Positions 16,302 through 25,663 of a stretch of DNA of 64,000 bases are shown here, piece after piece. The stretch is from NCBI RefSeq assembly GCF_030816935.1, contig NZ_JAUSYO010000001.1:2542001-2606000 (forward strand), given 5' to 3'. This DNA comes from Arthrobacter sp. B3I9 (lineage in GTDB: Bacteria; Actinomycetota; Actinomycetes; Actinomycetales; Micrococcaceae). The translations under genes were made by a program, and so were the position numbers. The notes beneath the pieces are model-generated. The model worked only from the letters and a program-made list of their open reading frames with translations, had not been told where the DNA came from and did not search any database. Every line of letters starts with the position of its first letter. Within the stretch, counting starts at the first letter, position 1.

Positions 16302-18682
16302 TTACGTCCGGCGCAGGACGAGGAGGCCGTTGGCCGGCAGCCGCACGTCGATCCGGCCGTCCTGGCTTGGCAGCGTGGCACCGAAGTTGCCCAGATTCGT
16401 TCCGCCGTAAAACGAGGAGTCGCTGTTGAAGACCTCCTGCCAGCCTCCCGGCACCAGGCGCTCCGCCGTCGTCTGGACGGTATACCCCGTCCCGAAAGGG
16501 CGGTTGTTCAGGGACGCGATGACCAGCTCGCGGGTGGTGCCGTCGGAACGGACGAAGGCCAGGACCCTGGCGCCGTCCGCGGCGTGGATGATGTCGATGC
16601 TCCGCGAGCGGAGGGCGCGGCTGCCGCGGCGGAGCCTGATCAGGTCCTGGTAGTAACGGAACAGGTTTGCGCCAAGCCCGGACCGTTCGGCCAGGATGTC
16701 TTCGCGTCCGCCTGGGATGTCGTCGAACGTGCAGGGCTTCCGCGCACCGATCTCCTCCCCCATGAAGAACATCGGTGTTCCGGCGGAGAGAATGCTGATC
16801 CCGGCGACGACGCGGGTCCGCGCCTCGGCGAAGTCCCGCGTCGGACCGTAGAGGCTGGCGCCGTTGACGGCCGCGAGGATGGTTCGCAGGGTGCCCTTCG
16901 CGTTTCCGACTTCATCGTGGGATTCGTGATAGGCGATGTGCGCTTCCCCCGTCCTGGCAAAGGAGCCGCAGAACTGGCTCCAGGGCACCGGGTCGTCCGT
17001 CCCGAAACCGGCGCGGTGGAGGATCCTTGCCTTGTCCCCATGATCCGAGGCATCGCCGATGAGGTCGTGGTAGAAGTCCGAGAACCAGGTGGCATTGAAG
17101 CCCATCCCGCCACCGCCGGCGGGTTCGGTGATTTTGTCCCACCCCGAATGGTCCTCGGCGATGCGCATAGTGGCCGGACGGATGAGGTTCAGCGTGCGGC
17201 TCCACTCCCGCAGCAGCTTTTGCCCGTACAGCTGCGCGGCCGCCACCTCCGACCCGTCGATCTCGTGGCGGTGGTCCCGGTGGATCGCCTCGGTCAGATC
17301 CACCCGGAAGCCGTCGACGTGGAACTCGTCAGCGAACTCGGCCGCGCTGCTGGTAAAGAGCTGGCGGACGTTCTCCTCCCACAGGCGCGGGGTCCGTCCC
17401 GAGGACCCGTTCTGGAGGTACCCGTTGTTCGGGTTCGCGTAGTCGGCCGACCGGCCCTCGTACCAGTAGTAAATATTCTGCTCGGGCTGGTCGGAGTCGT
17501 ATTGCCATTGGGCCCGGTCCGCGGTGTTGTCGAAGTGGTTGTACACGACGTCCTGGATGACGGCGATCCCGTTACGGTGGCACTCGCGAACGAAGTGCTT
17601 GTACTTGTCCCGTCCGCCGGCGCTGGACTCGATGACGAAATGGTGGGTGTCACCGTAGCCCCAGCTGAAGATCCCGCCGGTCTCGGAGACCGGCATCAGC
17701 TCCACCGCATTGACCCCGAGGGACGCCAGATGGTGTATGAACTCCATGGCGTCCGGCAGCTTGCCGGCGTCCGCCCGGCCGTAACCCAGCGATCCGATAT
17801 GGAGCTCGTAGATGACGAGTTCCGTCAGCCGCGTCGGCACCGGCAGGCCGGCGGTGAACTCGGTGAGCCAGAACTCCTCGTCCGGAATCAGCTTCGGCGG
17901 GTCGGTGACCGGCTCGAACTCCTCCCGCACCACGTCCTGGTCGATCACCACGCTGCAGCTGACGCCCCCGTCCAGAGTGCCGGGATTCCCGTCCCAGGGC
18001 GGGTGCTGCGGGTTCTCCGGATTGATGGCGCCGCGTCCGATCTGCCACCGGGAGTGGATGTCCGTGCGCATCCGGTCAACGCCCTGCACGGTGCGGATGC
18101 GGTACATGTAGGGCACCCCACATAGGACTGGAAGTCCGGTTGAGGAACGCTGGCCCAGATCCCCCCGCCGATGCCGTGCAGCGCGATCACCGGCCGGCTG
18201 GGATCGATGCCGCGTCCGTCGTCGTAGATGTAGCCGTTGTCCTTCTTGCCGAACACGACGTCGACTGCCTGCGCATTCGGGGCCCATACCGCGAAACGGA
18301 TGTGCTCCCCGCCGTACTTGTACAGTTTCTGGGCTCCCAAAAACCGGCTCACCGTCAGGCGGTACTGTGCCGAGTCATGCCCTCCGGCCGGCGGCAGGAT
18401 GAAAATGCGCTCGGGCCGAACGGGATGGGGAAACGAGTCCTCCGTGGCGATCCCCCACTGGTTGGCTCCGGACGGGCCATCGTGGCGGACCCCCCAGCGG
18501 ACCTCGCGGCCTGCCATGGCGTCGTCGAAGACCACGGTCGCTTCAAAGGCCGGGCAGCCGTCCTCGCCGGTGGTTTCCTGCATGGGAAGGTCGCTCCAGC
18601 CGTTCCACGAGCCGGCCAGCCGGGCATTGCGGAAGAGGCCCCGTTTGATCCCGGTGAGGTACTGGAATCGGACCGTAATCAT
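16302..18682 (-). pseudogene. GH13 alpha-amylase/branching-type enzyme, broken by a frameshift
   Basis: Alpha-glucan-active glycoside hydrolase, about 793 aa when repaired. The first frame (18682 to about 18120) has an N-terminal starch-binding-like beta domain (MITVRFQYLTGIKRGLFRNARLAGSWNGWSD) and a CBM48-type segment (FAVWAPNAQAVDVVFGKKDNG). The second frame carries the catalytic barrel: ELMPVSE, DVVYNH, GFRVDLTEAIH (nucleophile Asp), MRIAEDHSGWD (acid Glu) and HESHDEVGN (third carboxylate). The frames join at FQSYVG/VPYMYRI if one base is restored in the C4 run at 18116-18119 (G4 on the coding strand). No other damage is visible. Architecture is closest to branching-enzyme or trehalohydrolase-like GH13 members; no signal peptide, so cytoplasmic. 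Confidence 0.85.
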
Positions 18683-18770
18683 CGGGTCCCCCGCTCAATA
18701 AGCCGATCATGCCGTCGGAGTCCGGCCAGCGTCCGATGGGTGCGCCTTTGTCCAACCAATTCTGTCCAGG

Positions 18771-20597
18771 TCAATGCGACCGTTTGACCACCATCGCGGA
18801 GCCGCCGCCGCGCCTGACCGGCTCGGCCGCAGCAACCATGCGCCCGCCGGACCTGAACTCGATTGCTGTTGCTGCACCGATCTCTGCCGCAGAGGTCGAC
18901 GGCGCCCCCGCGGCGGCGAGCTTGTGGCCGTAAGGGGTCAGCTGAGGTCCGTACGCGGTGATGAACCCGGCTTCCGCGGTGACCATGTCCGAGTTCCGCT
19001 GCGCCGCACGGGGAGCCGCAATCGCTTCGGAGATATTCATGCCCAGATCCACCCTGTTGAGGATGGTCTGCAGGACGGTGGTGATGATCGTCGATCCGCC
19101 TGGCGACCCGAGCGCAAGAAACGGCTTGCCGTCCTTGAGGATAATGGTCGGAGACATCGAGGAGCGCGGCCGCTTCCCCGGCTCTATCCGGTTGGGGTCG
19201 GCCGGGTCATAAACAGCAGTGAAGTCCGTCAGCTCGTTGTTGAGCAGGAACCCGCGGCCGGGAACCACGATGCCTGACCCGCCCGTCTGCTCGATGGTGA
19301 GTGTGTACTCGACCACGTTCCCCCATTTGTCCGCGACCGTCAGGTTGGTTGTGGAGATGTTCTCGGTGTCCCGCTCAGCGGCTGGCGCCGCGGCGGCACC
19401 CGGGCACGCACCGTCGTACGAGGCCACATCCCCCGGCGGAACGGGCTTTGCTGCCGCGTGCTTCGGATCGATCTGGCAGGAGCGCTCTTTGCCGAAACGC
19501 GGGTTGGTGAGCGCACGGGTGGGGACGTCGACGAACGCGGGGTCACCCACGTATTTGCCCCGGTCCGCGAAGGCCAGCGCGCTGGCCTCGAGGTAATGGT
19601 GCAGGGCCGCCGGCCGGGCCATCTCGGACAGGTTGAACGGGTCGAGGATGTTCAGCGCCTCCCCGACGGTGGTGCCTCCACTGCTCGACGGGGCCATGCC
19701 GTAGACGTCCAGGCCGCGGTAGTCCACATGGGTCGGGACCTGGTCCAGGGTGCGGTAGGCGGCGAGATCAGCCGTCGTCATGGATCCGGCCGGGACGGGC
19801 AACGCCGTGCCGGGGGCTTTCGGCGGAGCCTGGACGGCCGCGGCGATCTCCTCGGCGAGCGCGCCCTTGTAGAGGCTGCCGGCGCCCTCTTTGGCGAGGA
19901 ACCGGTACGTTTCGGCGAGCTCGGGGTTCTGGAAGACACTGCCGACGGCGGGTGCGTCGCCGCCGGGCAGGAACAGCTTGCTGGTCGACGTGAACGCTTC
20001 GAAGCGGGGCTTGTTCTCCAGCGTCTGCAGACGGAACGTATCGTCCACCACGAAACCCCTGGTTGCGACCTTGATGGCGGGCTTAAGGGTATCGGCGAGG
20101 CTCAACGTTCCCCAGCGGTCGAGGGCGCGTTCCCAGGTGGCCGCGGTGCCGGGCACGCCGACGGAGACGCCGCTGGTGACGAGATCCGGTGTGAAGGGGT
20201 AGGGCTTGCCGGTCGCGGGGTCGATGAAGGCGTCATGCCGCATCGCGGCCGGAGCGGTTTCGCGGCCGTCGATCGTGCTGACCCTGTGGGTTGTCGCGCT
20301 GTAGAACACGAAGTAGCCGCCGCCTCCGATTCCGGCGCTGTACGGCTCGGTCACGCCCAGGGTCGCGGCTGCGGCGACGGCGGCGTCAGCCGCGTTTCCG
20401 CCCTTGCGAAGGATTTCGATGGCAGCAGCCGACGCTTCCGGATCAACCGTGCTGACCGCACCGCCATACCCCGTGGCGGTCGCGGACTTTTCCGTTTCCC
20501 GCGGATCCGCGAAGGCGGGGCTGGTGACGGTCCCGCCGGATACACCCAAAGCCAGGGCAGTCGTGAGTGCAGCGAGTTGACGTCTCACGTGAAGCAT
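18771..20597 (-). CDS. ggt: Gamma-glutamyltransferase
   Basis: A 608-aa secreted gamma-glutamyltranspeptidase precursor. A signal peptide occupies residues 1-about 30 (RRQLAALTTALALGVSG ... SPAFA). The large subunit shows GGNAADAAVAAAATLGVTEP and GIGGGGYF with the substrate Arg region DGRETAPAAM. Autocleavage should occur before the Thr in STTNLTVADKWGN, and the small subunit carries RPRSSMSPTI and GSPGGS. The enzyme cleaves gamma-glutamyl bonds of glutathione and related peptides outside the cell. AGGGAG precedes the ATG at 20597. Single gene, with divergent or unrelated neighbours. Confidence 0.93.
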   Translation of the reverse strand: MLHVRRQLAALTTALALGVSGGTVTSPAFADPRETEKSATATGYGGAVSTVDPEASAAAIEILRKGGNAADAAVAAAATLGVTEPYSAGIGGGGYFVFYSATTHRVSTIDGRETAPAAMRHDAFIDPATGKPYPFTPDLVTSGVSVGVPGTAATWERALDRWGTLSLADTLKPAIKVATRGFVVDDTFRLQTLENKPRFEAFTSTSKLFLPGGDAPAVGSVFQNPELAETYRFLAKEGAGSLYKGALAEEIAAAVQAPPKAPGTALPVPAGSMTTADLAAYRTLDQVPTHVDYRGLDVYGMAPSSSGGTTVGEALNILDPFNLSEMARPAALHHYLEASALAFADRGKYVGDPAFVDVPTRALTNPRFGKERSCQIDPKHAAAKPVPPGDVASYDGACPGAAAAPAAERDTENISTTNLTVADKWGNVVEYTLTIEQTGGSGIVVPGRGFLLNNELTDFTAVYDPADPNRIEPGKRPRSSMSPTIILKDGKPFLALGSPGGSTIITTVLQTILNRVDLGMNISEAIAAPRAAQRNSDMVTAEAGFITAYGPQLTPYGHKLAAAGAPSTSAAEIGAATAIEFRSGGRMVAAAEPVRRGGGSAMVVKRSH

Positions 20598-20710
20598 GGT
20601 CCGCTCCCTGGTCAGGGTGATGCGTGGTGACGGTGCAGCCACGCTACTACTCCGCGGTGCCACACTCAACACCTCCGGGGTGTTCAGCTCCGGCGGGGCT
20701 TGGGGGCGGC

Positions 20711-21253
20711 CTAACCCGCACCCGGGTAGCCGAGGTGGCGCTTGATTTCCTGGAGCTCGGCGCTCAGTTCTTCGACCCGCAGGCTGTAACGGGCGAAGTC
20801 GGCTTCGCGGCGCTGCGCCTCCCGATAGCTTGCAATGAGGGCGAGTAGCCCTAAGGGCACGGCAACAACCAGCGCCCAGCCGGCTGCTGCCAGGTATTCC
20901 AGGGCGACGGGAAGCGCGGCGCGGAAATCGATAAATTGGTTGACGCCGTCCACTACCCCGTTCAGGACACCGTCGAGGTCTCCCAAAAAACGCCCCACGA
21001 CGGGAGTATCAGCCAGTTTCGGGGCAGCGCCGAGCCTGTCCTCCGCACCACCGCCCCAGCGGGAGTCGCCGATGTGGGACAACACGTAGATGCCCGTGCC
21101 GATGTTCGCCACCGCAAAGACGAGCACGGAGCCGAGAGCAGCCCAGGAAAGCCGACGTGGCCGCCAGAAACACAGCAACAGTCCGGCGGCGATGGCCAAG
21201 AGCCAGGTCAGCGCCCTCAGCCACTCGCTGCTCACGTCGCTCAAGATATCCAC
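20711..21253 (-). CDS. Membrane protein with C-terminal coiled coil
   Basis: A 180-aa protein with hydrophobic segments near residues 14-30, 37-58 and 113-140 and a highly charged C-terminal helix (YREAQRREADFARYSLRVEELSAELQEIKRHL) likely to form a coiled coil. The loop between helices 2 and 3 (about 55 residues) is Gly/Asp-rich and probably extracytoplasmic. No family recognised. It ends in a Gly-Tyr-Pro-Gly-Ala-Gly tail. It could be a small scaffold or stress protein; nothing nearby indicates a role. Confidence 0.65.
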   Translation of the reverse strand: MDILSDVSSEWLRALTWLLAIAAGLLLCFWRPRRLSWAALGSVLVFAVANIGTGIYVLSHIGDSRWGGGAEDRLGAAPKLADTPVVGRFLGDLDGVLNGVVDGVNQFIDFRAALPVALEYLAAAGWALVVAVPLGLLALIASYREAQRREADFARYSLRVEELSAELQEIKRHLGYPGAG

Positions 21254-21343
21254 GGCACCGCCCTCCCTAAACCCTTAGGAAGGTTACCGCGGCCGCTGGC
21301 GCCCCCGGGTCCGACACGGGCCGGAGGGGTCGGTAAGATTCGT

Positions 21344-21919
21344 ATGGTGACTATCTCCGATTCCCAGCTCCAGCCAGTCACCGTGTCCGTTGCGCGCACG
21401 GTCCAGCCCGGCCGCACACGTCAGGCCAGCGCCTGGGCGCATGCCGGCCAGGAACTCGCCCGCGAATGGCCGGGGTATCTCGGTTCCGGCTGGGTCCGCA
21501 CAGCCGCGGATTCGAACGAATGGCACATGCTGTACCGCTTTGCCGACGCCCGCCTGCTCCATGACTGGGAACAGTCCGACGAACGGCGGTGGTGGATCGA
21601 CAGCGCGGCAGATCTTGTGGAAGTCACCCAGATCGAGCGGCGCACGGGTATCGAAGGCTGGTTCGCGCAGCCCGGCGATGCCCGGCTCAGCGTCCCCGAG
21701 ACGGTGGTACCGCCCCGGTGGAAGCAGATGGTGAGTATCTTCCTGCCCTTCTTCCCGCTCAGCCTGCTGGCCAATTTCCTGCTGCATCCGCTGACCCAGG
21801 AGTGGCCGCTCCCCCTGCAGGTACTCCTGGCTACGTGTCTCCTCACGCCGCTGATGACCTATATCTTCCTGCCGGTCACCACCCGGCTGTTGGGGCCGTG
21901 GCTGCGCAAGAAGCGCTGA
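21344..21919 (+). CDS. Antibiotic-biosynthesis-monooxygenase-like protein with two membrane helices
   Basis: A 191-aa protein. Residues 10-100 resemble an ABM/dimeric alpha-beta-barrel domain (VTVSVARTVQPGRTRQASAWAHAGQELAREWPGYLGSGW, then WHMLYRFADARLLHDWEQSDERRWW). Two hydrophobic helices follow (MVSIFLPFFPLSLLANFLL and LQVLLATCLLTPLMTYIFL), ending with KKR. Such ABM-transmembrane proteins are widespread and uncharacterised; the ABM fold in them need not be enzymatic. The ATG at 21344 has only weak GGTAAG upstream. It diverges from the 20711-21253 gene. Confidence 0.75.
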   Translation: MVTISDSQLQPVTVSVARTVQPGRTRQASAWAHAGQELAREWPGYLGSGWVRTAADSNEWHMLYRFADARLLHDWEQSDERRWWIDSAADLVEVTQIERRTGIEGWFAQPGDARLSVPETVVPPRWKQMVSIFLPFFPLSLLANFLLHPLTQEWPLPLQVLLATCLLTPLMTYIFLPVTTRLLGPWLRKKR

Positions 21920-21990
21920 CTCCCGCTGTAACTCCCGGCCATGATGCAGGAATAGGCGGCGGCGTGCCCGGCGGCCGCCGCCCGCAACCC

Positions 21991-22863
21991 CTACCCCGCG
22001 CCGGGGAGGGACACCTCCACCGCACCGTCCACGACTCGTGTGCTGAATCGCGGCTGGGCCGACGTCGCAGGTCCTCCCAGGACTTCACCGCTACGCAGCG
22101 AAAAGGCGCTCCCGTGCCACGGGCAGACAACGCACGCCTCGCCGCGTTCTTCGATTTTGCCTTCATGCAAGGGTCCGGACAGGTGGCTGCAAACGTCCGA
22201 CAAAACGTGGACGTCATCGCCCTGCCGGAACACGAGCAGCGGCATGTCGGCCACCATCCGCCGCTCCAGCTTGCCTTCGACGAGCTCGTTCAGCGGCGCC
22301 AGGGGCTGCCAGCCGACAGGAAAGCGATGTGGAACATCCTCGGTGTGGTTAGCGCCGGCCGCCTGCCGGTAGCTGAGGTGCCCGCCGAGGAAACCGGAGA
22401 CAGCAACTGTGGCAAAGCCAAGATAGCCGAGAACCTTCCCGTGTGTTTGCCGGCCGCGGGACCGCTGCACCAGCGACGCGAGGTAGAGTCCGGTGGCGGT
22501 GACGTTTGCCGCGGCGTGGACGAGGCCCACGCGCTGTTGCTGCTCGTGGAGGTCCGACCAATCGGTGAAACCTGCGACGGCGGACGGAACCGCGCTGATC
22601 GCCCCGACGCCGATCAGGAGGCTGGCCGCGCGCTCGCTTCCCGGCACCGCATCCAGGACGGCGGCCGACGTCCAAGCCCCTAACGGTATCTGGACGGCAA
22701 GGGGATGAACCGGATGGCCCAGGGGCACCCCATGGAGCACGTCGCGAAGCCACGGGAACCGGACGATCGAGTTCACGGCTCCTCTGACTCCCTGGACCAC
22801 GGGATCAAGCCATCGGCTGTCCTCCAGGCTGGTCACGATATTCAGCAGCGGCAACTCTTTCAT
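21991..22863 (-). CDS. DUF2231-Rieske [2Fe-2S] fusion membrane protein
   Basis: A 290-aa protein. The N-terminal half is a DUF2231-type membrane domain with four helices and the conserved HGVPLGHPVHPLAVQIPLGAW entry. The C-terminal about 100 residues are a Rieske ferredoxin-like domain with the cluster ligands in DVCSHLSGPL (CxH) and VVCPWHGSAF (CxxH). The disulphide cysteines of high-potential Rieske proteins are not obvious, so a low-potential ferredoxin type is likely. It may pass electrons to or from a membrane-bound partner not present here. The 315-bp region upstream is shared with a divergent small gene. Confidence 0.88.
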   Translation of the reverse strand: MKELPLLNIVTSLEDSRWLDPVVQGVRGAVNSIVRFPWLRDVLHGVPLGHPVHPLAVQIPLGAWTSAAVLDAVPGSERAASLLIGVGAISAVPSAVAGFTDWSDLHEQQQRVGLVHAAANVTATGLYLASLVQRSRGRQTHGKVLGYLGFATVAVSGFLGGHLSYRQAAGANHTEDVPHRFPVGWQPLAPLNELVEGKLERRMVADMPLLVFRQGDDVHVLSDVCSHLSGPLHEGKIEERGEACVVCPWHGSAFSLRSGEVLGGPATSAQPRFSTRVVDGAVEVSLPGAG

Positions 22864-23178
22864 GTGCTTCCTCCATCATCGGATCGTTCAGCTGAGCCTA
22901 ATTTCTCCGCACGCGTCTGCACAGCCCTGGAAGGAATGCGCCTTGGCCGGACCACCCGGACCTTGAGGCACTCTTGAGTAAGTCTTGCGCGTATGTACGC
23001 GGCCTCCTTGATCATCCGGCGACATGCTCGAATCAATCGGATAACGCAGCTTCCTAGCGGCTCCGACGGCTGGCGCTTAGTTTCGCGCCGGGACTTCGAG
23101 GGCAAAGCCTCGGGGACATCGACATCCGGGGGCCGCTGGCATTTTGGCGCCCGCGGACTGGGAGTAAGGTTGAAAGCC
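22864..23178. other. Intergenic region between divergent genes
   Basis: A 315-bp stretch between the starts of the Rieske protein (minus) and the 86-aa protein (plus). It should hold both promoters. I see no gene, hairpin or convincing operator in it; open frames crossing it have poor coding character. Confidence 0.6.
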
Positions 23179-23439
23179 ATGAACGACAACGACCGGTTGC
23201 CTCGGTCCTCCGGTCAGGATGAAGAATCGGTGGCCCCGCCGGACGGAACGCTGGTCATCAGCACGTGGAGCGAGCCGAACCAGCCGCAGGGTTTCCGCGC
23301 CCGGCTGCTATTCAGGCAAGGCAGGGGCGCGCAGCCAATTTCGGTTCCTTCTGCTGACCCGGAAGAGGTTCTGGATATCGTGCGTCGGTGGCTCTACGCC
23401 CAGGCCGGCTCACCACCGACGGCCGAACCTGGTAGCTGA
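23179..23439 (+). CDS. Hypothetical protein, 86 aa
   Basis: A small 86-aa protein: polar N-terminal 25 residues, then a compact alpha/beta-like segment (TLVISTWSEPNQPQGFRARLLFRQG) and a helix (DPEEVLDIVRRWLYAQ). The ATG at 23179 follows GGAGTAAGG at somewhat long spacing. It is convergent with the SARP gene and shares the terminator at 23439-23459. No domain recognised; similar short proteins occur in Arthrobacter. Confidence 0.6.
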   Translation: MNDNDRLPRSSGQDEESVAPPDGTLVISTWSEPNQPQGFRARLLFRQGRGAQPISVPSADPEEVLDIVRRWLYAQAGSPPTAEPGS

Positions 23440-23459
23440 TGCAGGCACGATGCCTGCAT
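23439..23459. terminator. Bidirectional terminator between convergent genes
   Basis: ATGCAGGCA and TGCCTGCAT form a perfect 9-bp stem around CGA, followed by TTTTC on the plus strand. It lies between the convergent 86-aa gene and the SARP gene and overlaps the last base of the former. Confidence 0.8.
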
Positions 23460-23501
23460 TTTCGGTCAAGTCTTTGAACGGGTTATTGGTCCGGGCTGCC
23501 C

Positions 23502-24242
23502 TTAATCCCGGACGGCCGGCAACATCACCAGGTCGGCGATGAGCCGCCGGAGATCTTCGGAGGGTTCCAGGCCTATGTCCTTCTTCAACTGCGCTTGGAA
23601 CATCTCGAAGGCCCGGAGGGCCGAAGCGTTATTGCCGCGCTGCCTTTCGGCCTGGACCAGAAGCCTGACCGCGCTCTCGTAGAGTGGTTCCAGTTCCTGT
23701 GCTGCCTGCGAGGCCTCCACAGCTACCTCGAAGTCGCCACGTCTTAGCGACTCCCGGGCGATGAGCAGAAGAGCGTGCAGGCGGTCCTGCCGAAGGCGGC
23801 CCTGTTCAAAGAGGACCCAGTCGTCGTACCAGCCGGGAAGCAGTTCCGCGTCGCGAAGTTTCCGCACGCACGAGGCGGCGTTCCCATTGACACCCACCTG
23901 GCTGATTTCGAGGATTTCAGCTCGCACGCGCTGCAGATCAACGCTCAGGTATGGACTCAGGGACAGCACTGGACCGTCATTGACCAGCAGGCCAGGAACT
24001 TGCCGGGAGACGATGTGCACGCTTACGCGCAAACTCTCCAAGGCCCTCGTTTCAGAGTTCTCCGGCCACAACAGCCCGGCCAGATAGCCTCTGGGCCGGG
24101 GGCCGTTGATCGCTAGCGCAGTAATGAGCCGCTGTTGCCGGGTAGCTACATGCACAATTTCAAAGTCTTGCCCTGAACCCTGGCGAAGTTGCCACGATTG
24201 AAGCAGGCTCAACTGAAATTGTTCATAGTCGTCATTGCCCAT
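23502..24242 (-). CDS. SARP-type transcriptional regulator (winged helix + BTAD)
   Basis: A 246-aa protein with SARP architecture. The N-terminal about 90 residues are an OmpR-type winged helix (LQSWQLRQGSGQDFEIVHVATRQQRLITALAINGP, RGYLAGLLWPE, ALESLRVSVHIVSRQVPG), and residues about 95-240 are the helical bacterial transcriptional activation domain (DAELLPGWYDDWVLFEQGRLRQDRLHALLLIA, ALRAFEMFQAQLKKDIGLEPSEDLRRLI). No ATPase or sensor domain is fused, so activity may depend on expression level or a small ligand. I chose the ATG at 24242 after GGGGGTG. SARPs bind direct repeats of about 11-bp period near the -35 box. Exactly such repeats precede the adjacent divergent gene and five further sites in the next 22 kb, so this is the likely activator of that region. 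Confidence 0.85.
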   Translation of the reverse strand: MGNDDYEQFQLSLLQSWQLRQGSGQDFEIVHVATRQQRLITALAINGPRPRGYLAGLLWPENSETRALESLRVSVHIVSRQVPGLLVNDGPVLSLSPYLSVDLQRVRAEILEISQVGVNGNAASCVRKLRDAELLPGWYDDWVLFEQGRLRQDRLHALLLIARESLRRGDFEVAVEASQAAQELEPLYESAVRLLVQAERQRGNNASALRAFEMFQAQLKKDIGLEPSEDLRRLIADLVMLPAVRD

Positions 24243-24323
24243 GGGCACCCCCAAGTCCAGCCTGGGTGCTAGTGGCTGGAGTAGCTGTAGCCGTAGCAAT
24301 GAGCATCCGCAGTTTCATGCGGG

Positions 24324-24346
24324 ATGTCAATGACGAAATGTCAATG
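24324..24346. repeat. ATGTCAATG direct repeat upstream of SARP
   Basis: ATGTCAATG occurs at 24324-24332 and 24338-24346, a 14-bp period, in the region between the divergent SARP and membrane-protein genes. It may be a second regulator site or a SARP promoter element. No other copy was noticed. Confidence 0.4.
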
Positions 24347-24368
24347 GCTGACGCCGGAGTCGGGAGCA

Positions 24369-24387
24369 GTAACGGCGGAATAACGCC
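24369..24387 (+). promoter_or_regulatory. TAACG direct repeat, site 1 (proposed SARP operator)
   Basis: GTAACGGCGGAATAACGCC holds TAACG at 24370 and 24381, exactly 11 bp apart. The second repeat ends 52 bp before the ATG of the membrane protein at 24438. It is the site nearest the SARP gene. Confidence 0.6.
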
Positions 24388-24437
24388 GGCGGTGGATCGT
24401 CCGATGTGAGGGCAACACTCGGGACGAAGGGGCCAAC

Positions 24438-25538
24438 ATGCCGAACGAATCGCAGGAGCCCGGCCGAAGGCGAAGCAGTGTTTGGCGCGAGCAAGTACTG
24501 ACCCGGATCATGTATCTGGCTGCCCTGGCCGAGTGGATCAAACGTCAGGACAGTCCGGATCCACCGCCTGGTAACAGTGGTCCGGCGGCGCAGGCCAAAG
24601 CTGCCCTGGACGAAGGAATCGAACGGCACTTGGCCGCTGCACGGCAGGCTGCGGAGGGGCACTCCAGTAAACCCGTCCGCGGTGCGTCCGGGAGCGCGAT
24701 GGAGTCGGCCCTCGGAAGCGTGCACGCCGCTGAGGAACTGTTGCTCAGGAGGGCCCCGGTCTCATACGTCAGGGGCCGCCTGCCTGACATTCACTCGGAC
24801 GTCCGCAAGCATCTGGCGGCGAACGACCCACGCCGCATCCGCCTTGAAAAACTCAGCCAGACGCACTCCGACGTGCCGATAGATGAAAGCGCCCGCGAAA
24901 ACATCATCGCGGCCATGGCGGCCGCCCACAGTAAATCCCGCAAGGAATTTGCCCGCGTTCGAAGTTTTCGGAATGTTCTTCTTGTTACAGCCTTGATCCT
25001 CATATTGATTTCCGTGGCATTGGCCCTGATGGGCTGGTTTCGCCCGAAGGATCTGGCGTTGTGTTTTTACCCCCAGGAACTCAGTAAGATAGTCTGCCCC
25101 ACCAATGAAAGCCCGTTCAGCCCTTCATACGGCATCCCGGCGGGTGGAGACATCGACGACGTCGTGTCAGGTTCCGCCCTGCCCGGCGACATACTCCTGG
25201 TGGAGTTCATTGGACTGCTGGCTGCGGCGGTGTCAGGCGCAGCAGCCCTGCGCAGGGTAAAAGGCACCACGACCCCATTCGGTTTGCCCGAAGCCCTGGC
25301 GGTCGTGAAGCTGCCAATGGGCGCGCTCACCGCTGTCCTGGGGCTGGTGCTTATGCGTGGCGGCTTCGTGCCAGGCCTCAGCGCTCTGGACAGTTCAGCG
25401 CAAATCATCGCATGGGCAGTCATCTTCGGTGCATCCCAGCAACTCCTGACCGCAATAGTGGACCGCCAGGCACAGACGGTCCTGGAACAATTCGGCGGCA
25501 AACCGCACAGCGAGGCGGACCGACCGGCAACAGAATGA
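24438..25538 (+). CDS. Four-helix membrane protein of unknown function
   Basis: A 366-aa protein. The first about 170 residues are soluble, helical and charged (RQAAEGHSSKPVRG, LRRAPVSYVRGRLPDIHSDVRKHLA). Membrane helices are predicted at about 178-200 (NVLLVTALILILISVALAL), 250-270, 291-313 and 321-343. The 45-residue loop after helix 1 contains two Cys (LCFYPQELSKIVC) and would be extracytoplasmic if the N-terminus is inside. It diverges from the SARP gene, and TAACG site 1 lies in its promoter, so it is probably the first SARP target. It could be the membrane component of the system encoded downstream, which otherwise lacks export signals; that is inference. No family recognised. Confidence 0.75.
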   Translation: MPNESQEPGRRRSSVWREQVLTRIMYLAALAEWIKRQDSPDPPPGNSGPAAQAKAALDEGIERHLAAARQAAEGHSSKPVRGASGSAMESALGSVHAAEELLLRRAPVSYVRGRLPDIHSDVRKHLAANDPRRIRLEKLSQTHSDVPIDESARENIIAAMAAAHSKSRKEFARVRSFRNVLLVTALILILISVALALMGWFRPKDLALCFYPQELSKIVCPTNESPFSPSYGIPAGGDIDDVVSGSALPGDILLVEFIGLLAAAVSGAAALRRVKGTTTPFGLPEALAVVKLPMGALTAVLGLVLMRGGFVPGLSALDSSAQIIAWAVIFGASQQLLTAIVDRQAQTVLEQFGGKPHSEADRPATE

Positions 25539-25596
25539 TAAGGAACCTGCGGGCCCTTCTCCGCCTGATCCTTCCGGCACTCCGAAATGGTGGGGG

Positions 25597-25615
25597 AGTA
25601 ACGCTGCAATAACGG
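25597..25615 (+). promoter_or_regulatory. TAACG direct repeat, site 2
   Basis: GTAACGCTGCAATAACGGC has TAACG at 25598 and 25609 (11 bp apart). The second repeat ends 50 bp before the DUF2278 start codon, nearly the same distance as at site 1. Confidence 0.6.
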
Positions 25616-25663
25616 CGGCAGGAGAGGCTGGATGCGTTGCTCAAATTCCCAGTGGAGGAACAC

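Noticed and set aside
15678..18125. An 815-codon open frame on the plus strand
   Set aside because: It overlaps the P450 reductase in another frame and runs antisense over the GH13 enzyme; composition is typical of a high-GC shadow frame.
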